From the NCBI GenBank assembly GCA_963625685.1, contig CAVFTR010000003.1, positions 62,001 through 126,000 of the forward strand: a stretch of DNA of 64,000 nucleotides, read 5' to 3'. The notes below the pieces were generated by a model. The model did no database searches. It saw only the letters and a program-made list of their open reading frames with translations, and was not told the origin of the DNA. Positions within the stretch are counted from its first letter, which is position 1; each line of letters starts with the position of its first letter. This DNA comes from F23-B02 sp963625685. GTDB lineage: Bacteria; Bacillota; Clostridia; Oscillospirales; Oscillospiraceae. The translations under genes were made by a program, and so were the position numbers. Positions 25,833-35,287 of the stretch are shown piece by piece.

Positions 25833-26599
25833 GACTGTCCGTAATTTTTAAGAAACTGCTTCGTGCGCTCCATCTTCGGCGCGCCGAATACCTCCTCGGG
25901 ATCGCCCTGCTCGACGATGACGCCGCCGTCCATGAATATGACGCGGTCTGACACGGCGCGGGCAAAGGCCATCTCGTGCGTTACTATGACCATGGTCATG
26001 TGCTCCTCGGCAAGCTGCTTTATGACCTTGAGCACCTCGCCCGTTAGCTCGGGGTCGAGCGCGCTCGTCGGCTCGTCGAAGAACAGTATCTGCGGGTCCA
26101 TCGCAAGCGCGCGCGCAATGGCCACGCGCTGCTGCTGGCCGCCCGATAGCTGGCACGGGTAGGCATCGGCCTTCTCGGCAAGGTTCATTTTTCCGAGAAG
26201 CTCCATTGCCTTGGCGTTTGCCTCGTCCCTGCTGCGGCCCAAGACGCTTATCTGCGGGTCGGTGAGATTTTTCAGCACGCTGTAGTGCGGAAAGAGGTTG
26301 AAGCTCTGGAAAACGAGCCCGAATATGCTGCGTATCTTTTTGAGCTCGGCTTTGTCGGAATAGACGGCCTTGCCGTCGGGGCCGATCTTAGCCGCGTGAG
26401 AGCCGGAATAGATAAGCTCGCCGCTGTCCATATCGGTCAGGAGCGTCGCGCAGCGCAGGAGCGTACTTTTGCCCGAGCCCGAGGGGCCTATGATCGATAC
26501 GACCTCGCCCTCGGAGACGCTGAGGCTTATATCCCTGAGAACATGGAGCGTTTCGTTGTTGAAGCTTTTCTGAACGTGGTTTAACTCTAATATCTTCAT
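25829..26599 (-). CDS. Polar amino-acid ABC transporter ATP-binding protein
   Basis: A 256-residue ATPase of the GlnQ/HisP type. Walker A GPSGSGKST, Q-loop FQSFNLFPH, signature LSGGQQQRVAIARAL, Walker B ILFFDEPTSALDPEL and the switch His in VTHEMAFA are all intact. It pairs with the permease at 26612 and the binding proteins at both ends of the operon. Confidence 0.97.
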   Translation of the reverse strand: MKILELNHVQKSFNNETLHVLRDISLSVSEGEVVSIIGPSGSGKSTLLRCATLLTDMDSGELIYSGSHAAKIGPDGKAVYSDKAELKKIRSIFGLVFQSFNLFPHYSVLKNLTDPQISVLGRSRDEANAKAMELLGKMNLAEKADAYPCQLSGGQQQRVAIARALAMDPQILFFDEPTSALDPELTGEVLKVIKQLAEEHMTMVIVTHEMAFARAVSDRVIFMDGGVIVEQGDPEEVFGAPKMERTKQFLKNYGQS

Positions 26600-26611
26600 T
26601 GTAAACGCTCC

Positions 26612-27259
26612 TTACTGGTAGTAGTTCAATGATTTTTCCGCCCTGCCCATGACAAAATCGACGATGGCGTTGAACAGGAAGTAGAAAACGCCCGCGACGA
26701 TGAAGGGCACGAAGCTCGTCTGTGAGTTGGCAAGGTTCTTGCCGATGGTGAACATCTCGACATAGGAGACGGTGAAGGCCAGCGAGGTGTCCTTTACGAG
26801 GGTGACGACCTCGTTCGTGACGCTGGGCATGATGCGCTTTATCACCTGCGGCAGGATTATGCGGAAAAAGGTCTGCACCTTGGAGTAGCCGAGTATCTCC
26901 GAGGCCTCGTACTGGCCGACGGGGATGGACTCGATGCCGCTGCGGTAGATCTCGGCAAAATACGCCGCGTAGTTTATCGAGAAGGCTATAACGACCGGTA
27001 TAAGCTTGTTTTTGGAGACGGAAAGATGCCACAGATAGTACGGGCCGTAGGTCACGGCGATGAGCTGGAGCATCAGCGGAGTGCCGCGCAGGACGGATAT
27101 GACGGCGCGGGTCACGTTTGAAACGACTTTGTTCTTGCTCATTCTGAGCAGGGCGACGCCCATGCCGAGGGGCAGGGAGAACAGCAGTGTCAGGAAAAAT
27201 ATCGCGCAGGTGCCGCCCATGCCCTCGAGCATAAGCTCAATCATTGTTATAAGCTTCAT
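26612..27259 (-). CDS. Polar amino-acid ABC transporter permease
   Basis: A 215-residue membrane protein with about five helices. The EAA loop (YEASEILGYSKVQTFFRIIL) that docks the ATPase and the YFAEIYRSGIESIPVGQ block are typical of HisMQ/GlnP permeases. Only one permease gene is present, so it likely forms a homodimer. Confidence 0.96.
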   Translation of the reverse strand: MKLITMIELMLEGMGGTCAIFFLTLLFSLPLGMGVALLRMSKNKVVSNVTRAVISVLRGTPLMLQLIAVTYGPYYLWHLSVSKNKLIPVVIAFSINYAAYFAEIYRSGIESIPVGQYEASEILGYSKVQTFFRIILPQVIKRIMPSVTNEVVTLVKDTSLAFTVSYVEMFTIGKNLANSQTSFVPFIVAGVFYFLFNAIVDFVMGRAEKSLNYYQ

Positions 27260-27285
27260 GTATGTGTTCCTCTTAACGCACGCAT

Positions 27286-27312
27286 TCCCGAAGGCGGCGT
27301 GCGCCTTCGGGA
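27286..27312 (-). terminator. Intergenic hairpin between binding protein and permease genes
   Basis: Perfect 11-bp stem TCCCGAAGGCG with a five-base loop but no T run. Such hairpins after a binding-protein gene commonly stabilise its message or cause partial termination. Confidence 0.55.
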
Positions 27313-27336
27313 GACGTGCTTATTTATGTCCGTTGA

Positions 27337-28146
27337 TCACTTGTTGAGAAAGATCAGGTTATTTACGATATCGGGGTAATTGTCGGCGATCTTCTGATAG
27401 GTACCGTCGGCAACGAGCTCGTCGATAGCGGCCTGGATCTGGTCGCACAGCTCCTGGTCGCCGGAGCGGAAGGCGATGCCGTACTGCTCGGCGCCGAGGT
27501 TCTCGTTGATGATTTTGTAGCCCTCGTTCTCGGCAATGTATGCAGCCGCTACGGGGTAGTCGACGAACACCGCGTCAACGCTGCCGCCGCCGAGCTCGGT
27601 GAAGCAGCTCAGGAAGCTGTTGCAGGTGACGACGTTCTTGAAGGTGGCCTTGAGCTCGGCAAGGTCGCCGTCGAGAAGGGTCTGACCGGAGGTGCCGAGC
27701 TGCACGGCAACGGTCTTGCCGGCGAGGTCCTTGGAGCTTTCATAGCCGCTGTCGCTCTTTACGAGCAGGACCTGGGTGTTGTCATAGTAGGGCTCGGAGA
27801 TGACGTAGCCGGCTTCCTTCATGCTGTCGAGGATGGTCATGCCGGCCCAGATGCAGTCACATTCCTTGCTGTCGAGCTGAACGAGCTTCTGGTCCCAGTT
27901 GAGGGCGAAGAACTCAACGTTCCAGCCGAGCTTCTCGCAGACTGCCTTTGCGGTCTCAACGTCGAAGCCGGTGTACTCGCCGTCGTCGCCCATGTAGGCG
28001 TAGGGGGGATATTCGGGGTCGATGCCGACCACGAGGGTCTTTGTCTCTTCGTTTGCCTTGCCGTCGTCCTTGCTGCTGTCGTTTCCGCAGGCGCACAGTG
28101 CAAAGACCATAACGAGCGCCAGCATCATAGCGATGATTCGTTTCAT
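27337..28146 (-). CDS. Polar amino-acid ABC substrate-binding lipoprotein
   Basis: A 269-residue family-3 binding protein with signal peptide and lipobox (FALCAC) and the ordinary domain order: LVVGIDPEYPPYAYMG and GFDVETAKAVCEKLGW first, LGAEQYGIAFRSGD last. First gene of the operon; GGAGG precedes the ATG. It gives the reference order for the permuted paralogue at 24201-24983. Confidence 0.96.
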   Translation of the reverse strand: MKRIIAMMLALVMVFALCACGNDSSKDDGKANEETKTLVVGIDPEYPPYAYMGDDGEYTGFDVETAKAVCEKLGWNVEFFALNWDQKLVQLDSKECDCIWAGMTILDSMKEAGYVISEPYYDNTQVLLVKSDSGYESSKDLAGKTVAVQLGTSGQTLLDGDLAELKATFKNVVTCNSFLSCFTELGGGSVDAVFVDYPVAAAYIAENEGYKIINENLGAEQYGIAFRSGDQELCDQIQAAIDELVADGTYQKIADNYPDIVNNLIFLNK

Positions 28147-28201
28147 TTTTTCTTTCCTCCAAAAACATGTGTTTAGGTTAGTAGCTTGTTATCACGCTGC
28201 T

Positions 28202-28229
28202 ATAATAACACATTAGCGAAATAAAGCAA
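28202..28229 (-). promoter_or_regulatory. Promoter of the amino-acid ABC operon
   Basis: On the minus strand TTGCTT, 16 bp, TATTAT with a TGT extension. Confidence 0.55.
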
Positions 28230-28333
28230 GACCTTTTTTCAAAAATCTTTGTGCATTTTCTGCACAGCGGACCTTCCTGCTTATATAATAAAAAATCCCG
28301 GAAAGGCCGGCTGAGCCGGCGTAATGACAGAAA

Positions 28334-28364
28334 CAAAAGGACGCTCCAAGGGAGCGCCCTTTTG
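28334..28364. terminator. Bidirectional-looking terminator after the HAD gene
   Basis: CAAAAGG-a-CGCTCC stem with one mismatch, AAG loop, T-rich ends both ways; 18 bp past the HAD gene stop. Confidence 0.75.
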
Positions 28365-28381
28365 TTTGTAGGGATATAGTT

Positions 28382-29203
28382 TCAAATACTCCGGAGAATA
28401 TTGTGAAGCTCGTGTACGTCAGCGAGCGTGTAGTCGGGCTGTCGCTCGGCGGCGTCGGCCATTTTCTTCGTCGTCTCGCCGGAGAGGACGAGCACCGACA
28501 CAGAGCCCGCGTTCTGCGCGACGGCGATATCCGTATACAGTCTGTCGCCCACGGCGCATATCTTCTCGTTGGCAATACCGGTCATTTCGGAGATCACATC
28601 TATCATATTGCGGTTCGGCTTGCCGATATAATTCGGCCTAACGCCGCTGGAGGCGGTGAGCAGGGCGCATATGCTGCCGCAGTCGGGCAGCACCTCGTCG
28701 TGCGGCATCGGGCAGACCCAGTCGGGGTTTGCGGCGATGAACTCCGCTCCGCGGCGCAGGAAGTGACAGGCCCTGTCGAGCTTTTCATACACCAGCTCCG
28801 TGTCAAAGCCCTGTACGACAACGTCGACGCTGTCAGCGTCCGTGTGACCGTTCTCGTCGTTTACAAGCTCGATGCCGTAGCTTGAAAGCTCGCGGTAAAA
28901 GGCCTTCGTGCCGGCGAGATATACCTTCGCACCGGGGTGCCGCTGATTGAGATACATGCCGGTGGCCATGCCGGAGGTGAAGACGTTCTCAGCCTCGCAG
29001 GGGAAGCCCAGACGGCGCAGCCGCGTGATGTAGTCGGCTCCGGCGCGTGAGGAATTGTTCGTCAGATATATGTATTTCTTCCCGAGCGCGGGCAGGTCCT
29101 CCATCAGCTCTATCGCGCCCTCGTAGACGTTGTCACCGAGGTAGAGGGTGCCGTCCATGTCGAACAGGAACAGCTCGGTGTTTTTAAGCTTGTCGTAATT
29201 CAT
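28382..29203 (-). CDS. HAD-IIA family sugar/glycerol-phosphate phosphatase-like protein (NagD type)
   Basis: A 273-residue HAD hydrolase with C2-type cap. DMDGTLYLG (nucleophile Asp), TNNSSRAG, GKPNRNM (Lys) and VGDRLYTDIAVAQNAG (acidic motif) are the four HAD motifs. I start at 29203 with GAGGAG seven bases upstream; an ATG at 29218 overlaps the previous stop. It follows a glycerol-1-phosphate dehydrogenase gene, so a glycerol-phosphate substrate is a reasonable guess. Confidence 0.9.
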   Translation of the reverse strand: MNYDKLKNTELFLFDMDGTLYLGDNVYEGAIELMEDLPALGKKYIYLTNNSSRAGADYITRLRRLGFPCEAENVFTSGMATGMYLNQRHPGAKVYLAGTKAFYRELSSYGIELVNDENGHTDADSVDVVVQGFDTELVYEKLDRACHFLRRGAEFIAANPDWVCPMPHDEVLPDCGSICALLTASSGVRPNYIGKPNRNMIDVISEMTGIANEKICAVGDRLYTDIAVAQNAGSVSVLVLSGETTKKMADAAERQPDYTLADVHELHNILRSI

Positions 29204-29214
29204 AAGCGTGCTCC

Positions 29215-30450
29215 TCATTTTATGAGTCTTGTCATTCTCGCAAAGGTAAGGCGGTTGCGTATCGCCGAGGAGATATCGAGGAAGGAAGCCCCGACGCTCT
29301 CATCTATCTCAAGCTCGGCCAGAGAGTGCTTTGCGCCGATCCTCGTGTACAGCTCAGTAAGCTCCTCCGCGGTCGGGATAGCAGCTATTATATCGCGTAT
29401 CTCCTGCCAGTGGAGCTTGATGCTCTCGGGCTCGAAGCTTCTGAGGACGTCGTTCTCGTTTTCCTTCAGTATGCCCTCGGCCAGCTCGCCGAACTCCTCG
29501 CGCACCCAGTCCTCGTCTAACGGCTCAAAGGGCTTTACCTCGATGCTCCCGCGCCTTGCGTACTCGTGATAGGCGCGTGCGCACATGATCGTGCCGACAC
29601 CGACGCACTCGCCGTGCATGCCGTGGGCGTGCTCAAAGCCCTTCGGCTTCATCTCGACAAGATGTGCGACGAGATGCTCGGCCCCGGACGCGGCGCGGCT
29701 GTTGGACAGTATCTGCATCGTAAGGCCGGAGAGCATCTGGGTGTATGCCATGGCCTCATAGTCCGGCGACTTTCCGTCGGCAAGCTCATGCGCGCAGCGT
29801 ACCATGATATCCAGCGCCTCCTGCGCCATGCCGCAGACCTTACCGCAGAAATACTCGCCGGAAACGAGATGCGCGATCTTCCAGTCCGCTATGGAAACGT
29901 ATTTTGCCATGATATCCTGAACGCCGGCAATAGTGAGAAACATCGGTGCGCCCGAGACGATATCCATGTCGCAGATAACGGCGTCCGCCGCCTGCATGGG
30001 TATGGATTTTTTCTGCCCGTCGATTATGATAGAGCAGATATCCGCCGTAAAGCCGTCGGAGGACACGATGGTCGGGACGGCGACGAAGGGTATGCCGAGC
30101 TTGTACGCACTGTAGCGGGCAAAGTCCATGAGCGTGCCGCCGCCGACGGTCACGATATAGTCCGGCCGGCGCTCGAACAGCTTCATCATGTCCTCGATCA
30201 TGCCCTTTTCACTGTGCAGGCCCTCGGCCTTCAGGATGATCTCCTGATCGGCGGGGACGTGCGTCACGTAGGGCAGAGCATATGTGTTGGTGTCGTATAT
30301 GACCGTGCGGAAGCCGTGCAGTCCGCAGTCGTCCATGTATTTATCGAATTTTTTCAGTGCGCCGTACTCGCACACGACGAGCTTTGTGCGCAGCTCGTGG
30401 TCGCGTCCGCATTCGCAGACGCCGGTGTATTTTGTGCAGTCAAGGATCAT
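29215..30450 (-). CDS. sn-glycerol-1-phosphate dehydrogenase family protein (AraM/EgsA-like)
   Basis: A 411-residue NAD(P)-dependent, metal-containing dehydrogenase. GGGTLMDFARYSAYKLG binds the cofactor, TIVSSDGFTAD and the metal site HAHGMHGECVGVG are conserved. Enzymes of this family reduce dihydroxyacetone phosphate to glycerol-1-phosphate, the archaeal stereoisomer, which some bacteria use for unusual glycerolipids. It lies between the phosphatase gene and glpF/glpK. Substrate is inferred from family. Confidence 0.88.
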   Translation of the reverse strand: MILDCTKYTGVCECGRDHELRTKLVVCEYGALKKFDKYMDDCGLHGFRTVIYDTNTYALPYVTHVPADQEIILKAEGLHSEKGMIEDMMKLFERRPDYIVTVGGGTLMDFARYSAYKLGIPFVAVPTIVSSDGFTADICSIIIDGQKKSIPMQAADAVICDMDIVSGAPMFLTIAGVQDIMAKYVSIADWKIAHLVSGEYFCGKVCGMAQEALDIMVRCAHELADGKSPDYEAMAYTQMLSGLTMQILSNSRAASGAEHLVAHLVEMKPKGFEHAHGMHGECVGVGTIMCARAYHEYARRGSIEVKPFEPLDEDWVREEFGELAEGILKENENDVLRSFEPESIKLHWQEIRDIIAAIPTAEELTELYTRIGAKHSLAELEIDESVGASFLDISSAIRNRLTFARMTRLIK

Positions 30451-30542
30451 TTGCTTTTACCTCCGATATTATTTTCCGTGACAGAAACAGCGAACAGAGG
30501 CCCGGCTCAAGGGCACTGCTCGCTGCTGCCGTGCTCCATCCC

Positions 30543-30573
30543 CGCGGAAAGCTGCCCGAGGGCAGCTCCCGCG
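30543..30573 (-). terminator. Long GC-rich hairpin after glpF
   Basis: AGCTGCCC/GGGCAGCT stem extended by CGCGG/CCCGCG. No T run, so partial termination or message stabilisation between glpF and the dehydrogenase gene. Confidence 0.5.
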
Positions 30574-30603
30574 AGGTGAAAGCATGAGGAGATGGTCAAA
30601 TGA

Positions 30604-31317
30604 TCACCAGGGTATCGCTGCATACACGCCCGCTGCGGCCAGAGCGCCGATGATAGGCCCGAACACGGGAACGACGAGGCCGTACTTGAAGTTGCTGTCG
30701 CACTTGCCCTTGATGGGAAGCACGGCGTGAGCTATACGGGGGGCGAGGTCACGGGCGGGGTTCATCGCATATCCGGTCAGGCCGCCGAGGCTCATGCCGC
30801 AGGCCACGATGATGCCGAACACCAGGAGCTTGCCGGTGCCTGCGTCGAGGCCGGGGACCTGATTCAGACCAAGGATGGCAAATACGAGGACGAAGGTGGC
30901 GACAGCCTCGGCGAAGAGGTTGCGGCCGGTGTTGGGGACGGAGGGAGCGGTGCAGAAAACGCCGCGCTTGGTCGGACCGTCCTCGGTGGCGTCAAACTGA
31001 TCCTTGAACAGCAGGTAGACGATAACGGCGCCGACGAAGCCGCCGAGCATCTGGGCGACTATGTAGCCGGGGACCATGGCCCAGTCAAAGAAGCCGCCTG
31101 CCGCGAGCGCGATGGTCAGCGCGGGGTTGAAGCTTGCGCCGGACGCGTTGCCGAAGATGAACGCGGGGACCATTACCGCAAGGCCCCATGCCAGCGTGAT
31201 CTGAACGGCGCCTGCACCCTTCATGCCGGACTTGTTGAGATTTACGTTTGCAACGACGCCGTCGCCCAGAAGAATGAGCAGTGCGGTGCCGACAAATTCA
31301 GCTATATACGGTAACAT
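30604..31317 (-). CDS. glpF: Glycerol facilitator (aquaglyceroporin)
   Basis: A 237-residue channel with six helices and two half-helices. The NPA boxes are FNPALT and MNPARD; the Asp after the second NPAR marks a glycerol rather than a water channel. It is 44 bp after glpK in the same direction, so imported glycerol can be trapped by phosphorylation. Confidence 0.97.
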   Translation of the reverse strand: MLPYIAEFVGTALLILLGDGVVANVNLNKSGMKGAGAVQITLAWGLAVMVPAFIFGNASGASFNPALTIALAAGGFFDWAMVPGYIVAQMLGGFVGAVIVYLLFKDQFDATEDGPTKRGVFCTAPSVPNTGRNLFAEAVATFVLVFAILGLNQVPGLDAGTGKLLVFGIIVACGMSLGGLTGYAMNPARDLAPRIAHAVLPIKGKCDSNFKYGLVVPVFGPIIGALAAAGVYAAIPW

Positions 31318-31361
31318 TGTTTATCCTCCATTTTCTCTTGATATTTATACCTGAGTCAGGA

Positions 31362-32861
<1,500 letters not shown>

Positions 32862-33030
32862 GCTTTAAATCCTCCTGTCTTTCACATCGTTCGTTCTTCT
32901 TGCTCCCGGACCGGACGCGGAGACGGGTCCTGTCCGCGGCCGGCCCTTCATGATTTAAATTATGCATGGTGTGGAAAAATATTTCACTTGTCATGCAGGC
33001 ACGATTGTAAAGTGCATGCTGTCTAAACGC

Positions 33031-33054
33031 TTTACATCGTCATGACCATGTAAA
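33031..33054. promoter_or_regulatory. 24-bp palindrome upstream of glpK, candidate TetR operator
   Basis: TTTACATCGTCA and TGACCATGTAAA are inverted copies with a single mismatched pair. A further TGTAAA half-site lies at 33006. It sits 170 bp before glpK in a gene-free 326-bp stretch (32862-33187) where I see no clean -35/-10 pair. Confidence 0.5.
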
Positions 33055-33123
33055 CATTGACAAAATATCATCGTTTTCAGCAAAATTATTGTGCTACATT
33101 GACATAAAAATGACGCGGGCATA

Positions 33124-33155
33124 GAAAAAAGCGTGCAGCCGGGAAAGCTGCACGC
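33124..33155 (-). terminator. Terminator of the TetR gene
   Basis: GCGTGCAGC/GCTGCACGC stem with T6 on the minus strand. Confidence 0.85.
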
Positions 33156-33187
33156 CTGATGAAAATTGCCGTTTATTGACTTTTGAC

Positions 33188-33760
33188 TTAAGGCCCTACG
33201 TAGCCGGCCGCGCCGCCTTGGCTGCCGTCTTCGGGCTTGCGGCACATCGACAGCATGGCCGTCAGGCGCTTGTAGCTCTGCTCGATATCTATATCCGTGC
33301 GCTGCGTCGTCAGCTTCAGCAGGTGCGAGCAAAGCATCTTTTCTATGAGCCTGAGCGCGTACAGCTCGTCCTCGCTGAAGTCGTCGGGCGGCTGCGGCGA
33401 GCCGAATATATGCGAGCACACATAGGGGTGCGAGACCGGTATACAGTGCAGTATGACGGTATCGTAGCCGATGGCATTGACGGCCTTTCTGTAGAAGGCA
33501 TGGTCGCGCCGTATCTCGCTGAGAACATCCATGATCCACTGCACGCAGCTTTTTCCGGGGTCGTATTTCATCAGATCCCTGAAATGATACTGCACATCCC
33601 ATTCGAGCACCGAATAAACGTCCTGAAAATGATAATAAAAGCCCTGTCTTGTGATCTCGGCCCTGTCTACGAGCTGCTTTACCGTTATTTTCTGCATCGA
33701 TGTGGTCGCCATAAGCTCCCTGAGCGCCTCGGCGATCCTTCTTTTTGTTCCTCTGCTCAT
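33188..33760 (-). CDS. TetR/AcrR-family regulator, DhaS-like
   Basis: A 190-residue repressor-type protein. The HTH region TVKQLVDRAEITRQGFYYHF is at the N-terminus and the rest resembles the DhaS-type ligand domain of dihydroxyacetone-kinase activators. Start at 33760 after GGAGG. It is followed by its own terminator and then glpK, with a palindrome in between, so control of the glycerol genes is likely. Confidence 0.9.
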   Translation of the reverse strand: MSRGTKRRIAEALRELMATTSMQKITVKQLVDRAEITRQGFYYHFQDVYSVLEWDVQYHFRDLMKYDPGKSCVQWIMDVLSEIRRDHAFYRKAVNAIGYDTVILHCIPVSHPYVCSHIFGSPQPPDDFSEDELYALRLIEKMLCSHLLKLTTQRTDIDIEQSYKRLTAMLSMCRKPEDGSQGGAAGYVGP

Positions 33761-33823
33761 CCATAACCTCCTGACTGTCATGAGCAAAACCTTTGGCCGG
33801 GAAGTTCTTTTTTGCTGATATTA

Positions 33824-33852
33824 ATTATAAATAATGTTTACCTTAGTAACAA
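33824..33852 (-). promoter_or_regulatory. Promoter of the TetR gene
   Basis: On the minus strand TTGTTA, 17 bp, TATAAT, about 65 bp before the start codon. Confidence 0.55.
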
Positions 33853-33946
33853 CAATAATTAAATAGTTGTCAGCTAAAACTTGACAAATGACGTATATTG
33901 TAAAGCGGATCCTTGAACAAATATGGCAGAAAATTCCGACTGTCCG

Positions 33947-34147
33947 GCTGAGATAAGAAAACACACGCCCGAAATGACACAGCGGGCACGAATATCTGCG
34001 CCTTTCGGGTGCCAGCAGTTTTGAGCGAGAGATTTTTCGTTCAGACAAAATAGCAAGATCCCGGCAATACTTTGTGTATTGCCGGGATCTTTTATGCCGT
34101 ATGGGCGGAAAAGAGCCGCTCAAAACCGTATGTTTTCTTATCTCAGC
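33947..34147. repeat. About 200-bp imperfect palindrome with 17-bp terminal inverted repeats
   Basis: GCTGAGATAAGAAAACA at 33947-33963 returns exactly inverted at 34131-34147. Inside, TTTTGAGCG pairs with CGCTCAAAA, and the centre is a perfect 16-bp stem (AAGATCCCGGCAATAC, about 34055-34090). The left arm carries about 50 extra bases. It fills most of the gene-free 435-bp stretch 33761-34195. It could be a MITE-like remnant or a structured transcript; the centre also works as a terminator. Confidence 0.6.
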
Positions 34148-34195
34148 GGCCTTTTGACGGGGCCGCTGATCGCGCTCAAAGGGGCGGTAAAATAA

Positions 34196-35212
34196 TCAGT
34201 CCCTGTAGCCGTTGGGGTTTTTCGTCTGCCAGCGCCAGGAGTCGCGGCACATATCCTCGACGCTGTACCGCGCACTCCAGCCGAGCTCGCGGCGGCTCTT
34301 CTCCGGCGAGCAGTAGCACTCGTCTATATCGCCCGCGCGGCGGCCGACGATCTTATATGGGACGCTCAGGTCGTTGGCCTTTTCAAAGGCGTGCACGAGC
34401 TCGAGCACGCTGCAGCCTCTGCCGGTGCCGAGATTGAATATGAGCTCGCCCCGGTGCCCGTCCATGTACGATATCGCCGCAACGTGGCCGCGCGCAAGGT
34501 CGACCACGTGGATGTAATCGCGCACGCCCGTGCCGTCGGGGGTGTTGTAGTCGTCGCCGAAAACGCGCAGATACTCGAACCTGCCGATGGCCGTCTGCGA
34601 TATATAGGGCATGAGGTTGTTCGGTATGCCTCTGGGATCCTCGCCTATAAGGCCGCTCGGATGCGCGCCGACGGGGTTGAAGTAGCGCAGCAGCGCGACG
34701 CTCCACGAGGGGTCTGTTTTCGCATAGTCGCGCAGTATCTGCTCGCACATGTATTTGGTCCAGCCGTAGGGATTGGTGCATTTGCCGGTGCGCGAGGTCT
34801 CGTACAGCGGCATGTCGTTATCCGAGGAATACACCGTTGCCGAGGACGAGAATATGATCTTTCCCACGCCGTGCGCGCGCATCGCCTCGCACAGGGTGAT
34901 CGTCGAGCCGAGATTGTTGTCGTAATATTCAAGCGGCTTCTCGACCGATTCGCCGACCGCCTTGAGACCGGCGAAATGTATGACGCAGCCGATATCGTGC
35001 GCCGAGAATATCTCGTCGAGCTTTTTGCGCTCGCGCACGTCGGCCTTGTAGAAGACAAGGCTTCTGCCCGTTATCTCCTCGATGCGCTCCTTTGCCCGCT
35101 CACTGCTGTTTACGAGGTTATCTATAACAACGACATCTAAGCCGCGTTCGAGCAGCTCCACGCAGGTGTGGCTGCCGATATAGCCCATGCCGCCGGTGAC
35201 CAGGACCGTCAT
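34196..35212 (-). CDS. galE: UDP-glucose 4-epimerase
   Basis: A 338-residue short-chain dehydrogenase-type epimerase interconverting UDP-glucose and UDP-galactose. TGGMGYIGSH binds NAD and the YxxxK pair is in NPYGWTKYM. Start at the ATG at 35212, eight bases after GGAG; GTG/ATG codons upstream are too close to that site. A GGCC-rich hairpin (34143-34168) lies after the stop. Confidence 0.97.
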   Translation of the reverse strand: MTVLVTGGMGYIGSHTCVELLERGLDVVVIDNLVNSSERAKERIEEITGRSLVFYKADVRERKKLDEIFSAHDIGCVIHFAGLKAVGESVEKPLEYYDNNLGSTITLCEAMRAHGVGKIIFSSSATVYSSDNDMPLYETSRTGKCTNPYGWTKYMCEQILRDYAKTDPSWSVALLRYFNPVGAHPSGLIGEDPRGIPNNLMPYISQTAIGRFEYLRVFGDDYNTPDGTGVRDYIHVVDLARGHVAAISYMDGHRGELIFNLGTGRGCSVLELVHAFEKANDLSVPYKIVGRRAGDIDECYCSPEKSRRELGWSARYSVEDMCRDSWRWQTKNPNGYRD

Positions 35213-35252
35213 GTTCATCACTCCTTTGAGACGATTTTAAATTATTATGCCG

Positions 35253-35283
35253 AAAAAGGCAAGGCCCGGGACCCTGCCTTTTG
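35253..35283 (-). terminator. Terminator of the DUF1846 gene
   Basis: AAAGGCA/TGCCTTT stem closed by a GC-rich inner helix, T-rich on the minus strand, directly after the stop at 35288. Confidence 0.75.
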
Positions 35284-35287
35284 ATAT

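Noticed and set aside
33881..33909. TTGACA at 33881 as a plus-strand promoter
   Set aside because: No acceptable -10 hexamer at 16-19 bp.
33821..34123. Open frame of 100 codons on the minus strand in the TetR-galE gap
   Set aside because: It runs through the large palindrome, has no ribosome site and an odd composition; it looks like chance.
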